Shown: positions 48,641 through 58,292 of the stretch, piece after piece
Layout: each line of letters begins with the position of its first letter
Position numbering within the stretch: position 1 is the stretch's first letter
Source: Streptomyces sp. R302
GTDB lineage: Bacteria > Actinomycetota > Actinomycetes > Streptomycetales > Streptomycetaceae
DNA: 64,000 nt
Reading direction: 5' to 3'
NCBI RefSeq assembly: GCF_012927245.1
Contig: NZ_JABBGE010000006.1
Coordinates: forward strand, 310,001-374,000
Made by a program: the position numbers and the translations under genes
The notes under the pieces: model-generated
Told to the model about the DNA's origin: nothing
The model's input: only the letters and a program-made list of their open reading frames with translations
The model's database searches: none

Positions 48641-49833
48641 CGGGCCTCCTCCGGGACGGGCAGCCGGGCCGCGACGCGGAAGCCGCCGCCCGGTCGCGGT
48701 CCGGCCGTGAACTCGCCGCGCAGCAGCGCGGCCCGCTCGCGCATGCCGGTGATGCCGTAGCCGGCGCCGGATCCCCGGTGGCCGTCGCCCGGGGCGGCGC
48801 CGCCCCGGGCCGGGGGGCCGGGGCCGTCGTCGGTGATCTCGACGCTGACCGCGTCGCCGCTCAGGTCGACGACGACCCGGCAGGCGTCGGTGTGCGCGTG
48901 CCGCACCACGTTGGTGACTCCTTCCTGCACGATCCGGTACGCGGCGAGTTCGACGTCCGGCGGAAGCCCGCGGGCCGTGCCGCGCCGCTCCAGGCCGACC
49001 CGCACGCCCGCGTCGGCGGTGGCCGCGACGAGCCGGTCGAGGTCCGCGAGACCGGGGGCGGGTTCGCGCGGGGCGGCCTCGGGGGCGTCCGCGCGGAGGG
49101 CGACGAGCATCCGGCGGAGCCCGGCCAGGGTGTCCTTCCCGGTGCTCTCGATCGCGGCGAGCGCCCGTCGGGCCTCCTCGGGCCGGGATCCGGCGACCCG
49201 GCGGCCGACCCCGGCCTGGATGGTGATGACGCCGATGCTGTGGGCCACCATGTCGTGCAGCTCGCGGGCGATGCGGAGCCGTTCCGCCGTGACGGCCTCG
49301 GCCGCCTCCCTGGACCGCAGTTCCCGGTCGTGCCGGCGGCGCTCGCGCAGCAGGTGGCCGGCCGTCCAGGCCAGCGCGGTGGTGAGCACGAGGACGACGA
49401 GGCGGGAGACGTACGCGTCCGCGCCCGTGCGCGCGAACCCCAGGGAGAAGGCCTGGACGGCGAGGGCCGCGGCGGCCGCCGCGGCGGCCGCGCGGGGGCG
49501 GCGGGTGGCGGCCACGTACGCCACGGCGAGGGCCGCGAGGAGCGCCTGCGCCTGACCGAGCTGCCAGCCGGCGGTCGTGCCGGGCGAGTACACGGCGGCG
49601 ATCCGCGAGGAGGCCGTGACCGAGGCCGAGGCCGAGCCGGCGAGGAACAGGGCGAGCGCGATCCCCGGGCGGCGCGGGAAGAGCGGGACGACCAGCGCCG
49701 CCGACAGCACCGGGAGCACGAGGCGCGACCCGGTGGGCTCCGCGGTGTGCAGGACCACGACGGTCGGCACCGCGAGGTAGGCGAGGGCGGCGGCCCAGGT
49801 GAGCGCACGGGTCACGGCCGGGGGAAGGGTCAT
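48637..49833 (-). CDS. Sensor histidine kinase (NarL partner, DesK/LiaS type)
   Basis: 398 residues. About four to six N-terminal helices with an alanine-rich run, a coiled linker (LRERRRHDRELRSREAAEAV), the HisKA_3 box ARELHDMVAHSIGVITIQAG with phospho-His, and an ATPase domain with VQEGVTNVVRHAHTDAC (N box), ITDDGPGPPARG and AGYGITGMRERAALL (G2). No extracellular sensor domain is present, so it probably senses in the membrane. Confidence 0.9.
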   Translation of the reverse strand: MTLPPAVTRALTWAAALAYLAVPTVVVLHTAEPTGSRLVLPVLSAALVVPLFPRRPGIALALFLAGSASASVTASSRIAAVYSPGTTAGWQLGQAQALLAALAVAYVAATRRPRAAAAAAAAALAVQAFSLGFARTGADAYVSRLVVLVLTTALAWTAGHLLRERRRHDRELRSREAAEAVTAERLRIARELHDMVAHSIGVITIQAGVGRRVAGSRPEEARRALAAIESTGKDTLAGLRRMLVALRADAPEAAPREPAPGLADLDRLVAATADAGVRVGLERRGTARGLPPDVELAAYRIVQEGVTNVVRHAHTDACRVVVDLSGDAVSVEITDDGPGPPARGGAAPGDGHRGSGAGYGITGMRERAALLRGEFTAGPRPGGGFRVAARLPVPEEAR

Positions 49834-49966
49834 GCGGGAATCCTAGGAAGTGCCCCCGGGACGGCGCGTCGGCCCGGGGGCTTACGCCCGTGGGCGACAC
49901 GGCGGGCCCCGGAGCGCGCCCGCCGGCCGATGCCGGGCGGGGCGGTCCGGCGGCAGGGTGAACGGC

Positions 49967-50959
49967 GTGATCGAAGCGAACGCACTCACCAGACGCTATG
50001 GAACCGTCACGGCCGTCGACCGGCTGTCCTTCACCGTCCGGCCGGGCCGGGTGACCGGTTTCCTCGGACCCAACGGGGCGGGCAAGTCCACCACCCTGCG
50101 CATGATCCTGGGCCTGACCGCGCCGACCTCCGGCACGGTCACGGTCGGCGGGCGGCCGTTCCGCGACCGACCGCGCGGACTGCGGCACGTCGGCGCCCTC
50201 CTCGACGCCCACGAGGTGCACGGAGGCCGTACCGCCCGCGCGCACCTCGCCGCGCTGGCCCACGGCAACGGCCTGCCGGCCCGCCGGGTCGAGGAGGTCC
50301 TCGGGACGGTCGGGCTCGCCGCGGCGGCCGGCCGGCGGATCGGCGGCTTCTCCCTGGGCATGAAGCAGCGGCTCGGGATCGCCGCCGCGCTCCTCGGCGA
50401 CCCGCCGGTCCTCCTCTTCGACGAACCGCTCAACGGCCTCGACCCGGAGGGCGTGCACTGGGTGCGCGGCCTGTTCCGGTCGCTGGCCGGCGAGGGCCGG
50501 ACGGTCCTGGTCTCCAGTCACCTCATGCGCGAGATGGAGCACACCGCCGACGACCTGCTCGTGGTGGGCCGGGGCCGGGTCGTCGCCGCGGAGCCGCTCG
50601 CCGACTTCGCCGCCCGGGGCGGGGGGACGACCGTCACGGTCCGCACCCCGGACCCGGCGGCCCTCGCCGGCGCGCTGCGGGCCGAGCCGGGGGCGGCGCT
50701 CCGGGAGGCGGGCGACGGCGGCTTGACGGTGACCGGCGTGAGCGCCGAGCGCGTCGGCGACCTCGCGCACGCGCACCGGGTACGGCTGCACGCGCTGACC
50801 GCCCGGACCGCCTCGCTGGAGGAGGTGTTCCTGGAACTGACCGCCGACCGCGTCGAGTTCGGCGCCACCGGGACGACCGGGCCGCAGCCGGACCGCCCGG
50901 ACCGCCCCGTCGCGTCCCCGCTCGTACCCGTGCCCGGCCGTGGGGAGTCCGCCCGATGA
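49967..50959 (+). CDS. ABC exporter ATP-binding protein
   Basis: 330 residues. Walker A GPNGAGKSTT, Q-loop region near LLDAHEVHGG, signature FSLGMKQRLGIAAALL (LSGGQ variant), Walker B VLLFDEPLNGLD, H-loop VSSHLMREME; the C-terminal 80 residues are variable. Family 1 drug/lantibiotic-type exporters. I take GTG 49967 with AGGGTG upstream; GTG 49958 is also in frame. It is coupled to the permease and divergent from the two-component pair, so it is probably induced by it. Confidence 0.88.
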   Translation: MIEANALTRRYGTVTAVDRLSFTVRPGRVTGFLGPNGAGKSTTLRMILGLTAPTSGTVTVGGRPFRDRPRGLRHVGALLDAHEVHGGRTARAHLAALAHGNGLPARRVEEVLGTVGLAAAAGRRIGGFSLGMKQRLGIAAALLGDPPVLLFDEPLNGLDPEGVHWVRGLFRSLAGEGRTVLVSSHLMREMEHTADDLLVVGRGRVVAAEPLADFAARGGGTTVTVRTPDPAALAGALRAEPGAALREAGDGGLTVTGVSAERVGDLAHAHRVRLHALTARTASLEEVFLELTADRVEFGATGTTGPQPDRPDRPVASPLVPVPGRGESAR

Positions 50960-51840
50960 ACGCCACCGCACCCGTCCTCGGCCTCACCGCGCCGGAGGTG
51001 CCGGCGCGCTTCCGGCACCTGCTCCGCTCGGAGTGGATCAAACTGTGGTCGCTGCGCTCGACCCCGTACGTCCTCGGTGCGGGCGGCCTCGTGGTGACCG
51101 GGATCTGCGCCAACGCGGCGCGGTCGAACGCGGACCGGCTCGACCGGGGCCCGGGGCCCGGGGCGGGGGTGCGCACCGGGGTGGGGGGCGACGCCGCCCC
51201 CGACGTCGTGCGCTTCGCGTTCGACGCGCTCGGGACCGCGTTCGTCGATCCCGCCTGGCAGTTGCTGATGGTGCTGGCCGCCTGCCTCGGCGCGGCGGCG
51301 CTCTCCGGCGAGTACGCGACGGGCCTGGCGCGGACCACGTTCGCCGCCGTGCCGGACCGGCGGTCGGTCGTCGCGGCGAAGGCGGTCGTGGTGACGGCGG
51401 TGCTGCTGGTCTTCGGCGCCTGTGTGGCCCTGACGTCGTTCGCGGCGACCCAGGCCCTGCTGCGGGACCACGGCGGCCTGTCGCTGTCGGATGCGGGCGC
51501 GGCGCGGGCCGTCGCCGCGTCCGCGCTGCTCGCGCCGGTGTGCGGGCTCGTGGGCGTGGCGGCGGGGGCGCTGGTACGCCACGCGGCCGGGGCGGCCGTC
51601 ACGGTGATCGGGGTGCTCGTGCTGCTGCCCGCGCTGTTCCAGGGCGACACGTACCGCTGGGTGCGGGAGACGGGTCATCTGCTGCCCCTGGACGCCTGGT
51701 CGACGCTCGTCCGCGACCCGGCGCTGCCGGTGACGGAGAAGTACCCGGCGACGGTGACGGAGGCGTGGATCGTCCTCGGTGCCTGGGCGGTGGCCGGGCT
51801 GGCCGTCGCGGTGGCGGCGGTCCGCCACCGCGACGTCTGA
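50956..51840 (+). CDS. ABC-2-type exporter permease
   Basis: 294 residues with six predicted helices: RFRHLLRSEWIKLWSLRSTPYVLGAGGLVVTG at the start, AWQLLMVLAACLGAAALSGEYATGLARTTFAAVPDRR in the middle, VIGVLVLLPALF and AVAGLAVAVAAVRHRDV at the end. ATG 50956 overlaps the ATPase stop. The long periplasmic loop after helix 1 is Gly/Asp-rich. It makes a homodimeric or single-permease exporter with the preceding ATPase. Confidence 0.86.
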   Translation: MNATAPVLGLTAPEVPARFRHLLRSEWIKLWSLRSTPYVLGAGGLVVTGICANAARSNADRLDRGPGPGAGVRTGVGGDAAPDVVRFAFDALGTAFVDPAWQLLMVLAACLGAAALSGEYATGLARTTFAAVPDRRSVVAAKAVVVTAVLLVFGACVALTSFAATQALLRDHGGLSLSDAGAARAVAASALLAPVCGLVGVAAGALVRHAAGAAVTVIGVLVLLPALFQGDTYRWVRETGHLLPLDAWSTLVRDPALPVTEKYPATVTEAWIVLGAWAVAGLAVAVAAVRHRDV

Positions 51841-51853
51841 GCCGGCCCTGGCG

Positions 51854-52906
51854 TCAGCGGAAGGCCCGCTCGGGCAGCAGGCCCTGGGCCTTCAACTCGG
51901 CGGCGACGAGCGCCGCGTACTCGGTGGCGCCGCGGACCGAGGTGTGGGTGTTGTCCCGCTTCTCGGCCGTCAGGTAGAGCGCCTTGGAGGGCTCGGGGCC
52001 GAGCTGTTCGACGCGGGCCTTGGTGAGGGCCGTGAGGTCGATCAGCGGGGTGGAGAGGGAGTCGGCGAGGGAGCGGATCTCGGCCGGGTGGTCGACGCCG
52101 AGGCCGTTGACGAGCAGGGCGATGCCGTTGTCCAGGGTGCCGTCCGCGTTGAACCAGCGGCGGACGATCGGGGTGACGAGGACGGGCTCGCCGCCCCGGG
52201 CCCGTACCCGCTCCACCAGGGTGGTGAGGTTGGCCCGGTAGGCGGCGGCGTCGGTCTGCTTGTCGTTGTGGGCGAGCTGGATCAGGACCGGGTCGCCGGG
52301 CCGGATCGCGGCCTCCACCCGGTCGAAGAGCGCCGGGTCGGCGAGGAAGGTGACGGTGCTCTCGCCGCCGTCGGCGTGGTTGGCGACGGCCACCCCCCGC
52401 CTCAGATGGACGGGGAGCCGCTGGCCCCAGCCGGTGTACGGGTCGCCGGGCTGGTCGCAGACGGTGGAGTCGCCGATCAGGAACAGGCGGGTGGCCGTGG
52501 GGGCGGGCGTGACCCGGAGGGACTCCACCCTCGGGGCGGCGCCGCCGAGCAGCAGGTCGAGGCCGGGGGTGCCGGTGGCGCCGGTGGGCTCGCCCTCGGG
52601 GTCGCGGACGTCGACGGTGAAGGAGCGGCGGACCCGCTCGCCGGCCCCGGTCGGGGTCTCGGCGAGCAGGGCGCGCCGGGTCTCGCCGCTGATCGCGGTC
52701 GCGCCGGCGGTGTCGCCGCCGAGGGTGGCGGTGACGTCGTACGTGCCGGGCGGCAGGTCGAAGTGGCAGGGGAGGGCGGTGCTTTCGGCGACGGGGGCGC
52801 AGTGGTCGAGGCCCTGGCCGTACGGGGTGCCGGGGGTGGCGGTGGCGGGTGCGGTGGCGGCGAGGAGCGCGAGCAGGCTCGCCGCGAGGACCACGGTTCT
52901 CTTCAT
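51854..52906 (-). CDS. SGNH esterase of the rhamnogalacturonan acetylesterase group, with N-terminal sandwich
   Basis: 350 residues. Sec signal (MKRTVVLAASLLALLAATAPATA), an N-terminal beta-sandwich of about 120 residues (FDLPPGTYDVTATLGGD...PRVESLRVTPAP), then an SGNH domain: FLIGDSTVCDQPG with the nucleophile Ser, HADGGESTVTF, IQLAHNDKQTD and KRDNTHTSVRG with Asp-His. Such two-domain proteins resemble YesY/YesT-type esterases of the Bacillus rhamnogalacturonan locus. It should deacetylate pectin outside the cell. It lies downstream of the lyase gene on the same strand. Confidence 0.82.
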   Translation of the reverse strand: MKRTVVLAASLLALLAATAPATATPGTPYGQGLDHCAPVAESTALPCHFDLPPGTYDVTATLGGDTAGATAISGETRRALLAETPTGAGERVRRSFTVDVRDPEGEPTGATGTPGLDLLLGGAAPRVESLRVTPAPTATRLFLIGDSTVCDQPGDPYTGWGQRLPVHLRRGVAVANHADGGESTVTFLADPALFDRVEAAIRPGDPVLIQLAHNDKQTDAAAYRANLTTLVERVRARGGEPVLVTPIVRRWFNADGTLDNGIALLVNGLGVDHPAEIRSLADSLSTPLIDLTALTKARVEQLGPEPSKALYLTAEKRDNTHTSVRGATEYAALVAAELKAQGLLPERAFR

Positions 52907-52923
52907 CGGGCTTCTCCTGTACG

Positions 52924-55656
52924 TCACTTGGGGAGGTGGTCGCCGACGAGGGCGAGGTTCTGGATTGCGGCGAGGCCGTAGAGGGCGGTGGTGTTGGTGC
53001 TGATCCAGAGGTGCTCGTAGCCCGGTTCGAGGGCGGCCGGCCCCTGGACGGGCGTCTTGTCCCACACCATCGCGGACGTGTAGCCGTCGCTCTTGTCGAA
53101 CTTGGCCCAGGCGCGCTGGGCGAGCTTGGCGTCGTTCAACTGGGCCGCGGCGTAGGCGTCCTGGCGGGAGTGGCCCTGGAAGAGGAGCAGGGTGCCGAAG
53201 TTCTTGCCGTAGCGGGCGGCCTGTTCGGTCTTGGAGGCGTTGAAGTAGCGGCAGTAGTCGAGCCACGCGCTCTTGAACGCCGGCATGTCGACGAGGTCGA
53301 TGAGTTCGGCGCACATCTCGACGAGGCCGAACATGGCGGAGAGGTGGGAGACGCCGACGACGGGCTGCTCGGCGATCGCGAAGCGGCCGGTGTCGAGGTC
53401 GTACAGGCCGGTGCCCTGGACGAAGCCGTTGGGCTGGGCGGCGATGGTCTCCATGGTGGAGCGCAGCCGCGCCTCCGCCTTCGCCGCCTTGGGCCCGCCG
53501 CGCTCCCACTCGGTGAGCCAGGCGGCGGCGAGACCGCTCCAGTCGGTGCCGAAGCCGATGGAGAGGGCGTGGCGGTCGGGGGTGTAGGGCTCGGTGCGGA
53601 TCTTGCGGATGGGGTCGAGGACGAGGAAGGTCTCGTCGGAGTCGACCAGGTCGTGCATGAGGTCGCCGACGCGCTCGTCGGCGGTGAGGAAGTAGTAGGG
53701 ACGGCGGTAGACGGCGGTCGAGATCCGCTGCTGCTTGGCGCTGTCGGCGAAGTGCTGGACGCCGTGGCGGGTGCCGAGTCCGGCCCACTGGCCCAGGTGG
53801 TAGACGTCGACCTCGCCGGTGTGCCGGGTCATGGCCTCGGCGAAGCGGAAGACGTCGGAGCGGCCGGAGCGCAGGTAGGCGTACCAGAGCCACAGGTCGG
53901 GCGAGAGTTCGGAGTTGTCCCAGGCGTAGCCGCCGACGTCGTACCGCCACTGGTGCCGGTCCTCGTCGTACGTGTGCATGATGTCGCCGTAATCCCAGAA
54001 GCCGTACCAACGGCGCTGCTCGGCCTGGTCCTTGTAGTAGGCGAAGAGGTAGTCGAGCCGGTCCTCGATCCGCGCCTTGGCGGGGGTGGAGCGGTCGACC
54101 GGCGAGAAGAGTCCGCCGAAGACGCGGGCGCGGACCAGGTCCTCGGGGCTCGCGGCGAGCTGCGGCGGGACGCGGACGGCGGCGGCCTGGGCGACGAGGG
54201 CGGTCGCGGTCGGGGTGGCGGCGTTGGCCCAGAACATCAGCTCGCTGGTGCGGGCGATGCCGTAGGGGGTGCCGAAGCCGGGCTCGTAGTCCTCGTAGGT
54301 GATGTTGAGGCCTTCGAGCTGCTCGGGGAAGGTGTCCTGCCCCATGCCGTCGTGGTAGAAGCGCAGGTCCATGGGCTGCGCCTCGGGCGACCAGAGCCAG
54401 AGGGTGACCTCGGCCTCGTCCCCGGCGGCGCCGCGGACGTCGAGCTGGGCGGGGTGCTTCTGCCAGAAGTCCCGCAGCCCGAAGGAGAGTCCGCCGCTGA
54501 CGCCGCCGACGTAGCCGAAGCCGTTGGCGCGCCGCCCGCCGCCGGCGGGGATCCAGCCGTGACCGTCCTTGGTGCGCTTGCGGATGCCGAACCCGTCGGC
54601 GGTGAGCTGCGAGAGCGTGTAGTCGCCCCACGTGGGGATGTACTGGAGCCGGCTGGTGACCCGCTGGTCCCAGGTGGCCGGGTCGGGCAGTTTCTCTCCC
54701 TTGACCTGCGCGGCGCGGACGGCGGCGCCGGGGTCGCGGCGCAGGCCGGTGATGCCCTGGACGGCCTCGGTGAGGAAGCCCGCGCCCTCGCCGGCGAGGC
54801 GGACGTGCCGGTCGTAGAAGGCGTCGCGCATCGGGACGGTGAAGCGGACGCCGAGGCCGCGGATGAAGTCCTTGTTCTGGTCGCCGTCGTAGGTGATCGT
54901 GTGGATCATCCGGAGGGCCTCGGACCCGGCGTAGAAGTACAGCCGCACGGAGAAGGGCAACCAACTCCGGCTCCCCTTGCGGTGCTTGCCGTCGATCCTG
55001 ACCACGGCCCGGACGGGTCCGGACTGTTCGACGACGGCGCCGGAGATCTCGCCGTCGAACCGCTCCCACCTGGCGTTGCCCTGGTCGCCGTCGTCGAGGT
55101 CGCTCTGCCGCAGCAGCACGAGCCGCCCGTCGGTGGCGATCTTCACGCCGTCGCGGGTGAGGGACTCGACGAGCTTGCCGCCGTCCTTCCACAGCACGGC
55201 CTTGACGACACCGGTGTCGACGGTGACCTTGCGGTGGGTCTCGGTGACGGTGACGGTCTTCGCCCCGGCCGCGGGCGTGCCGGGCGCCAGCGCGTACCGC
55301 TCGGCCCCGGCCGCCTCGGGCCCGACCGCGTGCGCGGTCCACTTCAGCGACCCGTCGGGCCAGCGGGCCGTGGTCCACGTCTGTACGGGCACGGGGGCGC
55401 CGTCGGCGGTGGTGAGCGCGAACTCCCGGTCGCCCGGATGCACGCCCTTCGGCCAGGCGACCCCGAAGGTCGACCCGCCGGCCGCCCCGAGCCCGCCCGG
55501 CTCCAGCCACGTGATGCTCGCGGGCCGCTCCTCGGCGGCCGGTTCGGCGGCGGGCGCCGCCTGCGCCTCGCTCCGCCCCAGCACCCAGCTGAACGGGGCG
55601 GCGGCACCGGCGACGGCCGCCGCCTTGAGGAGAGAACGACGAGGTATCGAGGACAC
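52924..55656 (-). CDS. Exo-rhamnogalacturonan lyase-like protein (PcRGLX/YetA type, PL26)
   Basis: 910 residues. A Tat signal (PRRSLLKAAAVAGAAAPFSW) is followed by a beta-sandwich head (ITWLEPGGLGAAGGSTFGVAWPKG), sandwich domains with YFYAGSEALRMIHTITYDGDQN, and an alpha/alpha barrel (YGFWDYGDIMHTYDEDRHQWRYDVGGYAWDNSELSP, GHTGEVDVYHLGQW-like). These fit the PcRGLX/YetA family, which releases unsaturated galacturonosyl-rhamnose from chain ends. I start at GTG 55656 with AAAGGAG 5 nt upstream; the out-of-frame ATG overlapping it is not used. It belongs to the operon of the second sugar importer. Confidence 0.82.
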   Translation of the reverse strand: MSSIPRRSLLKAAAVAGAAAPFSWVLGRSEAQAAPAAEPAAEERPASITWLEPGGLGAAGGSTFGVAWPKGVHPGDREFALTTADGAPVPVQTWTTARWPDGSLKWTAHAVGPEAAGAERYALAPGTPAAGAKTVTVTETHRKVTVDTGVVKAVLWKDGGKLVESLTRDGVKIATDGRLVLLRQSDLDDGDQGNARWERFDGEISGAVVEQSGPVRAVVRIDGKHRKGSRSWLPFSVRLYFYAGSEALRMIHTITYDGDQNKDFIRGLGVRFTVPMRDAFYDRHVRLAGEGAGFLTEAVQGITGLRRDPGAAVRAAQVKGEKLPDPATWDQRVTSRLQYIPTWGDYTLSQLTADGFGIRKRTKDGHGWIPAGGGRRANGFGYVGGVSGGLSFGLRDFWQKHPAQLDVRGAAGDEAEVTLWLWSPEAQPMDLRFYHDGMGQDTFPEQLEGLNITYEDYEPGFGTPYGIARTSELMFWANAATPTATALVAQAAAVRVPPQLAASPEDLVRARVFGGLFSPVDRSTPAKARIEDRLDYLFAYYKDQAEQRRWYGFWDYGDIMHTYDEDRHQWRYDVGGYAWDNSELSPDLWLWYAYLRSGRSDVFRFAEAMTRHTGEVDVYHLGQWAGLGTRHGVQHFADSAKQQRISTAVYRRPYYFLTADERVGDLMHDLVDSDETFLVLDPIRKIRTEPYTPDRHALSIGFGTDWSGLAAAWLTEWERGGPKAAKAEARLRSTMETIAAQPNGFVQGTGLYDLDTGRFAIAEQPVVGVSHLSAMFGLVEMCAELIDLVDMPAFKSAWLDYCRYFNASKTEQAARYGKNFGTLLLFQGHSRQDAYAAAQLNDAKLAQRAWAKFDKSDGYTSAMVWDKTPVQGPAALEPGYEHLWISTNTTALYGLAAIQNLALVGDHLPK

Positions 55657-55825
55657 ATGAACTCCTTTCGAGGGCACGCCTACGGCACGCCCGAGGGAGG
55701 GGGAGAGGGGAGGGGAGGCACGGGGGTACGGAGCCGGGCGCGCGGTCCGGCGGGCCGGCGCCGCCCGCGGACGGAGCGCCGGCGCACGGGGCGAGGGCCG
55801 GGCGTCCGGCGCGGCGGTCCCGGGG

Positions 55826-56407
55826 TCAGGCGGCCGCGAGGGCGCCGGTACGGCGCTCGGCGGCGAGGGTCCCGGCGACCAGGAGGCCCAGGGCGGGCAG
55901 CGCCAGCGGGGCGGAGAACCAGGCGGAGGCGGCGACGACCGCCAGACCGCAGACGACGAGCAGGGAGCCGGCCGGGTCCCGCAGCGAGCGGCGCCAGGCG
56001 CCCGGGAGCAGCGCCCTCCAGGCGGCTCCGGGCCGCCATGCGGTGGCCGCCCGGAGCACGGTGACCGTCGCCCAGAGCGCCGCGAGGATCGCGAGGGCCC
56101 CGGCCGCACGGCCGCCGGGCACCGGCAGCGCCCGTACGAGCGCGAGATCGGCCCACACCAGGGCGAGTACGGCCCAGTAGGCCGGGCCGACCGCCCAGCC
56201 GCCGCCCCGGAGCGCGGCGCGCAGCTCCCCCGCGTACCCGCGCAGCCCGGTCTCCTCGCCCTCGATCGTGCGCCGCAGGTGCCCCGCGGCGGCGGCGAGC
56301 GCCGCCGGCAGGGTGACGAGCGGGAGCGCGGCGACGGCGATCCACACCCCCGTCAGCAGGCACTCGGCGAAGACGCCGAACCGGGCGAGGAAGCGGTCCC
56401 GGCTCAC
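55826..56407 (-). CDS. YesL-like (DUF624) membrane protein
   Basis: 193 residues with about five helices. FGVFAECLLTGVWIAVAALPLVTLPAALAAAAGHLRR is the DUF624 beginning. Members (YesL in Bacillus) sit in sugar ABC operons for pectin products and may assist the permeases. GTG 56407 overlaps the permease stop (GTGA). It lies between the importer and the YetA-like lyase. Confidence 0.75.
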   Translation of the reverse strand: MSRDRFLARFGVFAECLLTGVWIAVAALPLVTLPAALAAAAGHLRRTIEGEETGLRGYAGELRAALRGGGWAVGPAYWAVLALVWADLALVRALPVPGGRAAGALAILAALWATVTVLRAATAWRPGAAWRALLPGAWRRSLRDPAGSLLVVCGLAVVAASAWFSAPLALPALGLLVAGTLAAERRTGALAAA

Positions 56408-57261
56408 TTGAGCCCCGACGTGGCCATGCCGTCGATGAGGTACCGCTGGAAGGCGAGGAAGAAGGCGACCACGGGCAGCAGCGCCACCAGCGACATCGCG
56501 ATCATGCCGCCGTAGTTGGCGACGCCGTCCTGGTCGACGAACATCTTGAGCCCCAGCGACACGGTGTACTTCTCGGGTTCGTTGAGGTAGATCAGCGGGC
56601 CCATGAAGTCGTTCCACGCGTTGATGAAGGTGAAGATCGCGCTGGTGATGAGCGCCGGCCGGCACAGCGGCAGGACGATCGACCAGTACGTCCGCAGGTG
56701 CCCGCACCCGTCGAGCCGCGCCGCCTCGTCCAGCTCCTTCGGCAGTCCGCGCATGAACTGCACCATCAGGAAGACGAAGAAGGCGTCCGTGGCGAGGTAC
56801 TTGCCGAGCAGCAACGGCGTGTACGTGTTGATGAGTTCGAGCTTCTGGAACAGCACGTACTGCGGGATGAGCAGCACGTGGTACGGCAGCAGCAGGGTGC
56901 CGATCATCAGCGTGAAGAGCAGATTGCGGCCCGCGAAGCCGATCTTGGCGAAGGCGTAGGCGGCGAGGGAGCTGGAGACCAGCACGCCGACGACCGAAGC
57001 GAGCGCCAGGAAGAGGGAGTTGCCGAAGAAGGTGGAGATGGGGATGTCGGCGATGCCGTCGGCGAGCCGCCGGTAGTTGTCGGTGATGGGGTCCGTCGGG
57101 AGGACGTTCAGGCTGCCGACGATCTCGTCGTTCGGCTTGAACGACCCGCCGATCACCCACATCACCGGGTAGAGCACCACCGCGAGGACGGCGAGCGAGC
57201 CGAGGTGCCAGGCGAGCGACCCGGCGCGGACGCCCCGCGCCCCGGTACGGACGAGGCTCAT
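56404..57261 (-). CDS. Second sugar ABC importer, permease (MalG type)
   Basis: 285 residues, six helices, EAA loop LDEAARLDGCGHLRTYWSIVLPL near 190. It resembles YesQ-type permeases for pectin disaccharides. ATG 57261 overlaps the stop of the partner permease; DUF624 overlaps its own stop. Partner ATPase absent, as in the first importer. Confidence 0.88.
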   Translation of the reverse strand: MSLVRTGARGVRAGSLAWHLGSLAVLAVVLYPVMWVIGGSFKPNDEIVGSLNVLPTDPITDNYRRLADGIADIPISTFFGNSLFLALASVVGVLVSSSLAAYAFAKIGFAGRNLLFTLMIGTLLLPYHVLLIPQYVLFQKLELINTYTPLLLGKYLATDAFFVFLMVQFMRGLPKELDEAARLDGCGHLRTYWSIVLPLCRPALITSAIFTFINAWNDFMGPLIYLNEPEKYTVSLGLKMFVDQDGVANYGGMIAMSLVALLPVVAFFLAFQRYLIDGMATSGLK

Positions 57262-58292
57262 CGGCCCCCCTCCTCGTAGTGCACCCAGCGCCGCTGGGAC
57301 CAGAACAGGACCGCCGTGACCAGGCCGACGGCGAGCAGCAGCATCCAGGCCATGGCGGAGGCGAGGCCCATCCGGCTGTTCTCGAAGCCCTGGACGTACA
57401 GGTAGCAGGTGTAGACGAGGGTGCCGTCGGCCGGGCCGCAGGCGTTGCCCTGGCTGCCGATGATGTAGGCGGAGCCGAAGATCTGGAAGGAGTGGATGGT
57501 CTCCAGGAGCACGTTGAAGAAGAGCACCGGGGAGATCATCGGCAGCGTGATGTTCCAGAACCTGCGCCACGGTCCCGCGCCGTCCATCTGCGCGGCCTCG
57601 TACAGCTCGCGGGGCACCTGCTTGAGCCCGGCGAGGAAGATGACCATGGGCGCGCCGAACTGCCAGACGGTGAGCGCCACCAGAGCGTAGATGATCTTGT
57701 CGGGGTCGCCGATCCAGCCGCCCGGGTCGAGGCCGATCCACTGCTGCGCCCGGTCGACGGGGGCGTCGTCGGCGAAGAGGGCGCGCCAGACGATGGCGAT
57801 GGAGACGCTGGCGCCGATGAGCGAGGGGGCGTAGAACGCGGCCCGGTAGAAGCCCTGTCCGCGCCGGCTCTGGTTGAGGAGGACGGCGACGCCGAGGGCG
57901 GCGGCCAGCTTCAGCGGGGTGCCGAGGACCACGTACCAGCCGGTGACCTCGACGGAGGTGTGCCAGCGGGGGTCGCCGAACATCTCGGTGAAGTTGTCGA
58001 GCCCGATCCAGCGGGGGGCGTCGAAGAGGTTGTAGTCGGTGAAGGCGAAGTAGAGGGAGACGGCCATGGGCCCCGCGGTCAGCAGCAGGAAGCCGGTGAT
58101 CCAGGGGGACATGAAGAGGTAACCGGCGAGGTTCTCGCGGGCGTTGCGGAGCCCGGGGGCGCGGCCCGCCGGCCGGCGGGGGTGCCCGCCCCGGGGGGCG
58201 GGCACCGCGGACGCGGCCTCCTCCCCCGGCGGGGCCGCCGCCGGGGTCCGCGGCGCGGCGGGGTTCGGTACGGTGGTCACGGCGGCGTCCAT
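57258..58292 (-). CDS. Second sugar ABC importer, permease (MalF type)
   Basis: 344 residues. A 60-residue Pro/Ala-rich cytoplasmic tail precedes six helices; the EAA motif is YEAAQMDGAGPWRRFWNITLPM. A long periplasmic loop with GNACGPADGTLVYTCYLY is unusual in carrying two Cys. It starts at ATG 58292 in TGATG overlap with the binding-protein stop. Confidence 0.88.
   Translation of the reverse strand: MDAAVTTVPNPAAPRTPAAAPPGEEAASAVPAPRGGHPRRPAGRAPGLRNARENLAGYLFMSPWITGFLLLTAGPMAVSLYFAFTDYNLFDAPRWIGLDNFTEMFGDPRWHTSVEVTGWYVVLGTPLKLAAALGVAVLLNQSRRGQGFYRAAFYAPSLIGASVSIAIVWRALFADDAPVDRAQQWIGLDPGGWIGDPDKIIYALVALTVWQFGAPMVIFLAGLKQVPRELYEAAQMDGAGPWRRFWNITLPMISPVLFFNVLLETIHSFQIFGSAYIIGSQGNACGPADGTLVYTCYLYVQGFENSRMGLASAMAWMLLLAVGLVTAVLFWSQRRWVHYEEGGR

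Noticed and set aside
52849..56064. A plus-strand open frame of over 1000 codons opposite the YetA-like lyase
   Set aside because: Low-complexity Gly/Val/Glu/Ala translation with no motif; the opposite strand encodes a recognisable lyase with Tat signal and ribosome-binding site.
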